Positions 43,446 to 45,568 of a DNA stretch of 45,568 nt are shown here, piece by piece (the stretch's first letter is position 1; every line of letters starts with the position of its first letter). The notes beneath the pieces are model-generated. The model was not told the DNA's origin. It saw nothing but the letters and a program-made list of their open reading frames with translations, and made no database searches. The position numbers were made by a program, and so were the translations under genes. The stretch spans positions 1 to 45,568 of the forward strand of contig QBMK01000032.1 in assembly GCA_003249035.1 (NCBI GenBank). The letters are read 5' to 3'. Source of the DNA: Pseudanabaena sp. (lineage in GTDB: Bacteria > Cyanobacteriota > Cyanobacteriia > Pseudanabaenales > Pseudanabaenaceae).

Positions 43446-44258
43446 ATGCTCAAAATCGGAGATTTTTCTAAACTCAGTCAGGTGTCTATAAGGGCTCTGC
43501 GCCTCTACGACGAAATGGGATTACTCAAACCAATCTCAGTAGATCGCTCTTCGGGATATCGGTTTTACTCTGCTAGCCAATTGCCTCGACTCAATCGCAT
43601 TCTCGCGTTCAAAAATTTGGGATTCTCTTTAGAGCAAATTACTCAATTACTCAATGAAGAAGTTTCTCCAGAGCAGATACGCGGAATGCTGCGGTTGAAG
43701 CAAGCTGATTTGCAACAGCAGCTTGAGGAGGAACAAGGGAGATTGATGAGTGTAGCCGCCCGACTCAAACAAATTGAACAGGAGAATATAATGTCTGACT
43801 ATGAAGTTGTAATTAAGAAGATGGAGCCGATCATGGTTGCTTCAATTCGCGAGATTTTGCCTAATTATTTTGCGATCGGCAAACTTTTTCACGAACTATA
43901 TCAATATTATGCTCAGCAAGGACTTACTAAATTCGATTATGATGCTGGCATCTGGCATGACTATGGATACAAGGAGAGCGATGTTGATAGCGAGGCAGTT
44001 TTGGCTGTACCCCCTTCAGTAAAAGGGAACGATCGCATTAAAGTGTATGAGCTTCAGGGATATGATACGATCGCATGTGTGATTCATCATGGGAGCTACA
44101 GCACTCTGAATAATGGTTATCAGTATCTGCTAGTTTGGATTGAAAATAATGGGTATCGCTGTATAGGTGCAAATCGTGAGTTCTATATTGAAGGCGGAGC
44201 AGAGCTTGATAATGAATCTTATATTACAGAGATTCAGTTCCCTGTAGAAAAGGTTTAA
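43446..44258 (+). CDS. MerR-family regulator with GyrI-like effector domain
   Basis: 270 residues. The winged helix (1-75) reads MLKIGDFSKLSQVSIRALRL then YDEMGLLKP. A dimerising coiled coil (about 80-115) precedes a GyrI-like/SRPBCC-type ligand domain (118-270), with VYELQGYDTIACVIHHGSY and an ending that resembles BmrR (ESYITEIQFPV). BmrR-like proteins sense lipophilic cations and drugs and turn on efflux genes. No efflux gene is adjacent. It has its own 19-bp-spacer promoter. Confidence 0.88.
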   Translation: MLKIGDFSKLSQVSIRALRLYDEMGLLKPISVDRSSGYRFYSASQLPRLNRILAFKNLGFSLEQITQLLNEEVSPEQIRGMLRLKQADLQQQLEEEQGRLMSVAARLKQIEQENIMSDYEVVIKKMEPIMVASIREILPNYFAIGKLFHELYQYYAQQGLTKFDYDAGIWHDYGYKESDVDSEAVLAVPPSVKGNDRIKVYELQGYDTIACVIHHGSYSTLNNGYQYLLVWIENNGYRCIGANREFYIEGGAELDNESYITEIQFPVEKV

Positions 44259-44275
44259 GAGCGAAATAAACAACT

Positions 44276-44308
44276 AACAAGTTAAGGTCATGCCCACCTT
44301 AACTTGTT
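44276..44308. terminator. Terminator between the MerR-type gene and chlI
   Basis: AACAAGTTAAGGT and its exact complement around CATGCCC. It is placed to serve convergent genes from both sides. Confidence 0.8.
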
Positions 44309-44327
44309 TAACTTGCATTTACAAATT

Positions 44328-45401
44328 CTATTCTTCTTCAATCCCAAAAATCTGATTGAAGGTTTTAAGAACTTTGTAACCAGTGTCAATTGACTCGAGC
44401 GGATCTTTGCGTAGACGGTGACGTAGACATAGACCGATTACTCGCTTAATGTCATCTACCTCTACTTCTTTACGTCCCTCAAAAGCTGCGATCGCTCTCG
44501 CCGCACGATTGCTGACAATGTCGCCGCGCAAACCATCGACATTGAGATCAGAGCAAACTCTAGAGATATTTAAGCGCAGATCTTGAGGAATATCCACTTC
44601 GCTGAGAAGAGTTTGTGCCCTCACGATTTTGGCTTGGAGTTCTTCTTGGCGATCCGAGTATTCTTTAAGAAAGCCATGAGGATTTCCATCAAAGTTAGTG
44701 CGTTCTTCTACTACGCGCACGCGCAATTCAGGCTCGCGCACTGTCCGAATTTCAGCATACATGCCAAAGCGATCGAGCAATTGTGGACGTAATTCTCCTT
44801 CTTCAGGGTTCCCAGAGCCAACTAATACGAATCGGGCAGGGTGACGAATAGAAATCCCTTCTCGTTCAACAGTATTCCATCCCGAAGCTGCGGAGTCTAA
44901 CAGTACATCGACTAAGTGATCGTCGAGAAGGTTAACTTCATCAATATAGAGAATGCCGCGATTTGCTTTCGCTAGTAATCCTAATTCAAAGGCTTTCACC
45001 CCCTCCGATAAAGCTTTCTCAATATCGATTGTGCCGCAAACTCGATCTTCGGTTGCGCCTAGGGGCAAGTCCACCATAATTACTTGCTTGGTGGTGACTG
45101 GTAGAACTTCGCCATTGGCAACACGGCGACGCACTTCTTCGCTTTGCAAGTCGCCGTCGGTGGGATGGCTGCTAAATGGATCATCAGCAACAACTTCGAT
45201 TTCAGGTAAGAGGTCGGCAAGGGCGCGAACGGTGGTGGATTTGCCCGTACCGCGATCGCCCATGACCATCACTCCACCGATTTTAGGATCGATGACGTTG
45301 AGCAACAGGGCGAGCTTCATTTCTTCCTGTCCGATCACGGCGGTGAAAGGAAATACAGGTCGTCTTGTCGTTACAGTTGGTTTAATGGGAGTTGCAATCA
45401 A
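44328..45401 (-). CDS. chlI: Magnesium chelatase ATPase subunit I
   Basis: 357 residues, normal for ChlI. AAA+ motifs: Walker A GDRGTGKSTT, Walker B ILYIDEVNLLDDHLVD, sensor VLVGSGNPEEGELRPQLLDR, and the ChlI insert around RHPARF. With ChlD and ChlH it inserts Mg into protoporphyrin IX, the first step of chlorophyll synthesis. It stands alone here, with the other subunits outside the window. Confidence 0.95.
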   Translation of the reverse strand: MIATPIKPTVTTRRPVFPFTAVIGQEEMKLALLLNVIDPKIGGVMVMGDRGTGKSTTVRALADLLPEIEVVADDPFSSHPTDGDLQSEEVRRRVANGEVLPVTTKQVIMVDLPLGATEDRVCGTIDIEKALSEGVKAFELGLLAKANRGILYIDEVNLLDDHLVDVLLDSAASGWNTVEREGISIRHPARFVLVGSGNPEEGELRPQLLDRFGMYAEIRTVREPELRVRVVEERTNFDGNPHGFLKEYSDRQEELQAKIVRAQTLLSEVDIPQDLRLNISRVCSDLNVDGLRGDIVSNRAARAIAAFEGRKEVEVDDIKRVIGLCLRHRLRKDPLESIDTGYKVLKTFNQIFGIEEE

Positions 45402-45568
45402 GGTTTTTTAAATTTTGTATCGATAAACGTGTCACTCTTGTCAATATACAACTTTATCATCTCCAATTTTCTGAAAATTTACAGAAAATCATGATATTTT
45501 GGTTGCGTTAACGCTGTTTGAATAGCATGTCGCAATTTTAGGAACGGTTAATTTTTTCATAGGAATAA
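45402..45568. other. Upstream region of chlI
   Basis: A+T-rich DNA that should carry the chlI promoter on the minus strand. I see no gene, hairpin or clear operator. Confidence 0.4.

Noticed and set aside
1-45568. tRNA or rRNA genes
   Set aside because: No cloverleaf-like or rRNA-like sequence was recognised in any gap by eye.

Overview
The window is chromosomal DNA from a cyanobacterium. The palindrome GCGATCGC (HIP1) recurs throughout, and there is a psbE-psbF-psbL-psbJ photosystem II operon, the Mg-chelatase gene chlI, a pheophorbide-a-oxygenase-like Rieske protein and a 4Cys APS reductase. The moderate G+C and overall style would fit a filamentous Pseudanabaena-like lineage, but the genus is a guess.

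Region 1 (1-16,865) is the unusual part. Six large genes lie head to tail on the minus strand (239-1999, 2710-4974, 5576-7693, 8107-10344, 10982-13165, 14075-16087). All six proteins share a near-identical first 240-280 residues: a basic, Ser/Thr-rich leader, a KYEQEAD segment, one to three copies of a 20-residue acidic repeat, and a DUF4157 domain ending in HELTH. After this point each tail is unrelated to the others. The tails look like a kinase-like fold, a permuted papain/NlpC-like cysteine hydrolase (H504, C592), an unrecognised domain, a lipase-like alpha/beta hydrolase (S585, D685, H724), a cholera-toxin-like ADP-ribosyltransferase (ExE at 576-578) and a papain-order cysteine hydrolase (C423/424, H602, E618/N619). 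This is a polymorphic effector array of the kind known from extracellular contractile injection systems (eCIS). No eCIS structural gene and no immunity gene is visible here. The spacers hold REP-like palindromes, two decayed REP-associated transposases, an ISL3-like MITE, and four copies of the same roughly 120-bp 3' fragment of a pentapeptide-repeat gene whose intact copy ends the array at 16164-16865. The array therefore appears to have grown by duplicating a cassette of pentapeptide tail, leader and conserved effector head, followed by tail exchange.

Region 2 (16,866-26,146) holds a secreted TPR protein, a Nif11-family small protein, a pseudokinase fused through one membrane helix to a PstS-like binding domain, a FAD-linked oxidase, a membrane-anchored Rieske oxygenase, a glutathione S-transferase and the psbEFLJ operon. 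Strong perfect hairpins separate most of these.

Region 3 (26,147-45,568) is mostly housekeeping: an Eis-like acetyltransferase with a Fur/Zur-type regulator, DnaK, a two-RCK potassium-channel-like protein with an odd pore loop, a CbiM-PDGLE-CbiQ-CbiO cobalt/nickel ECF transporter, CysH, an alpha/beta hydrolase, PurL, an MFS carrier, a frameshifted Tat-exported ferritin-like gene divergent from an ECF sigma factor and a ChrR-like cupin anti-sigma factor, a MerR/GyrI-type regulator with a classic 19-bp-spacer promoter, and ChlI. Short remnants of a GGDEF gene and a RelE-type toxin gene lie in two gaps. No tRNA, rRNA or CRISPR array was found.
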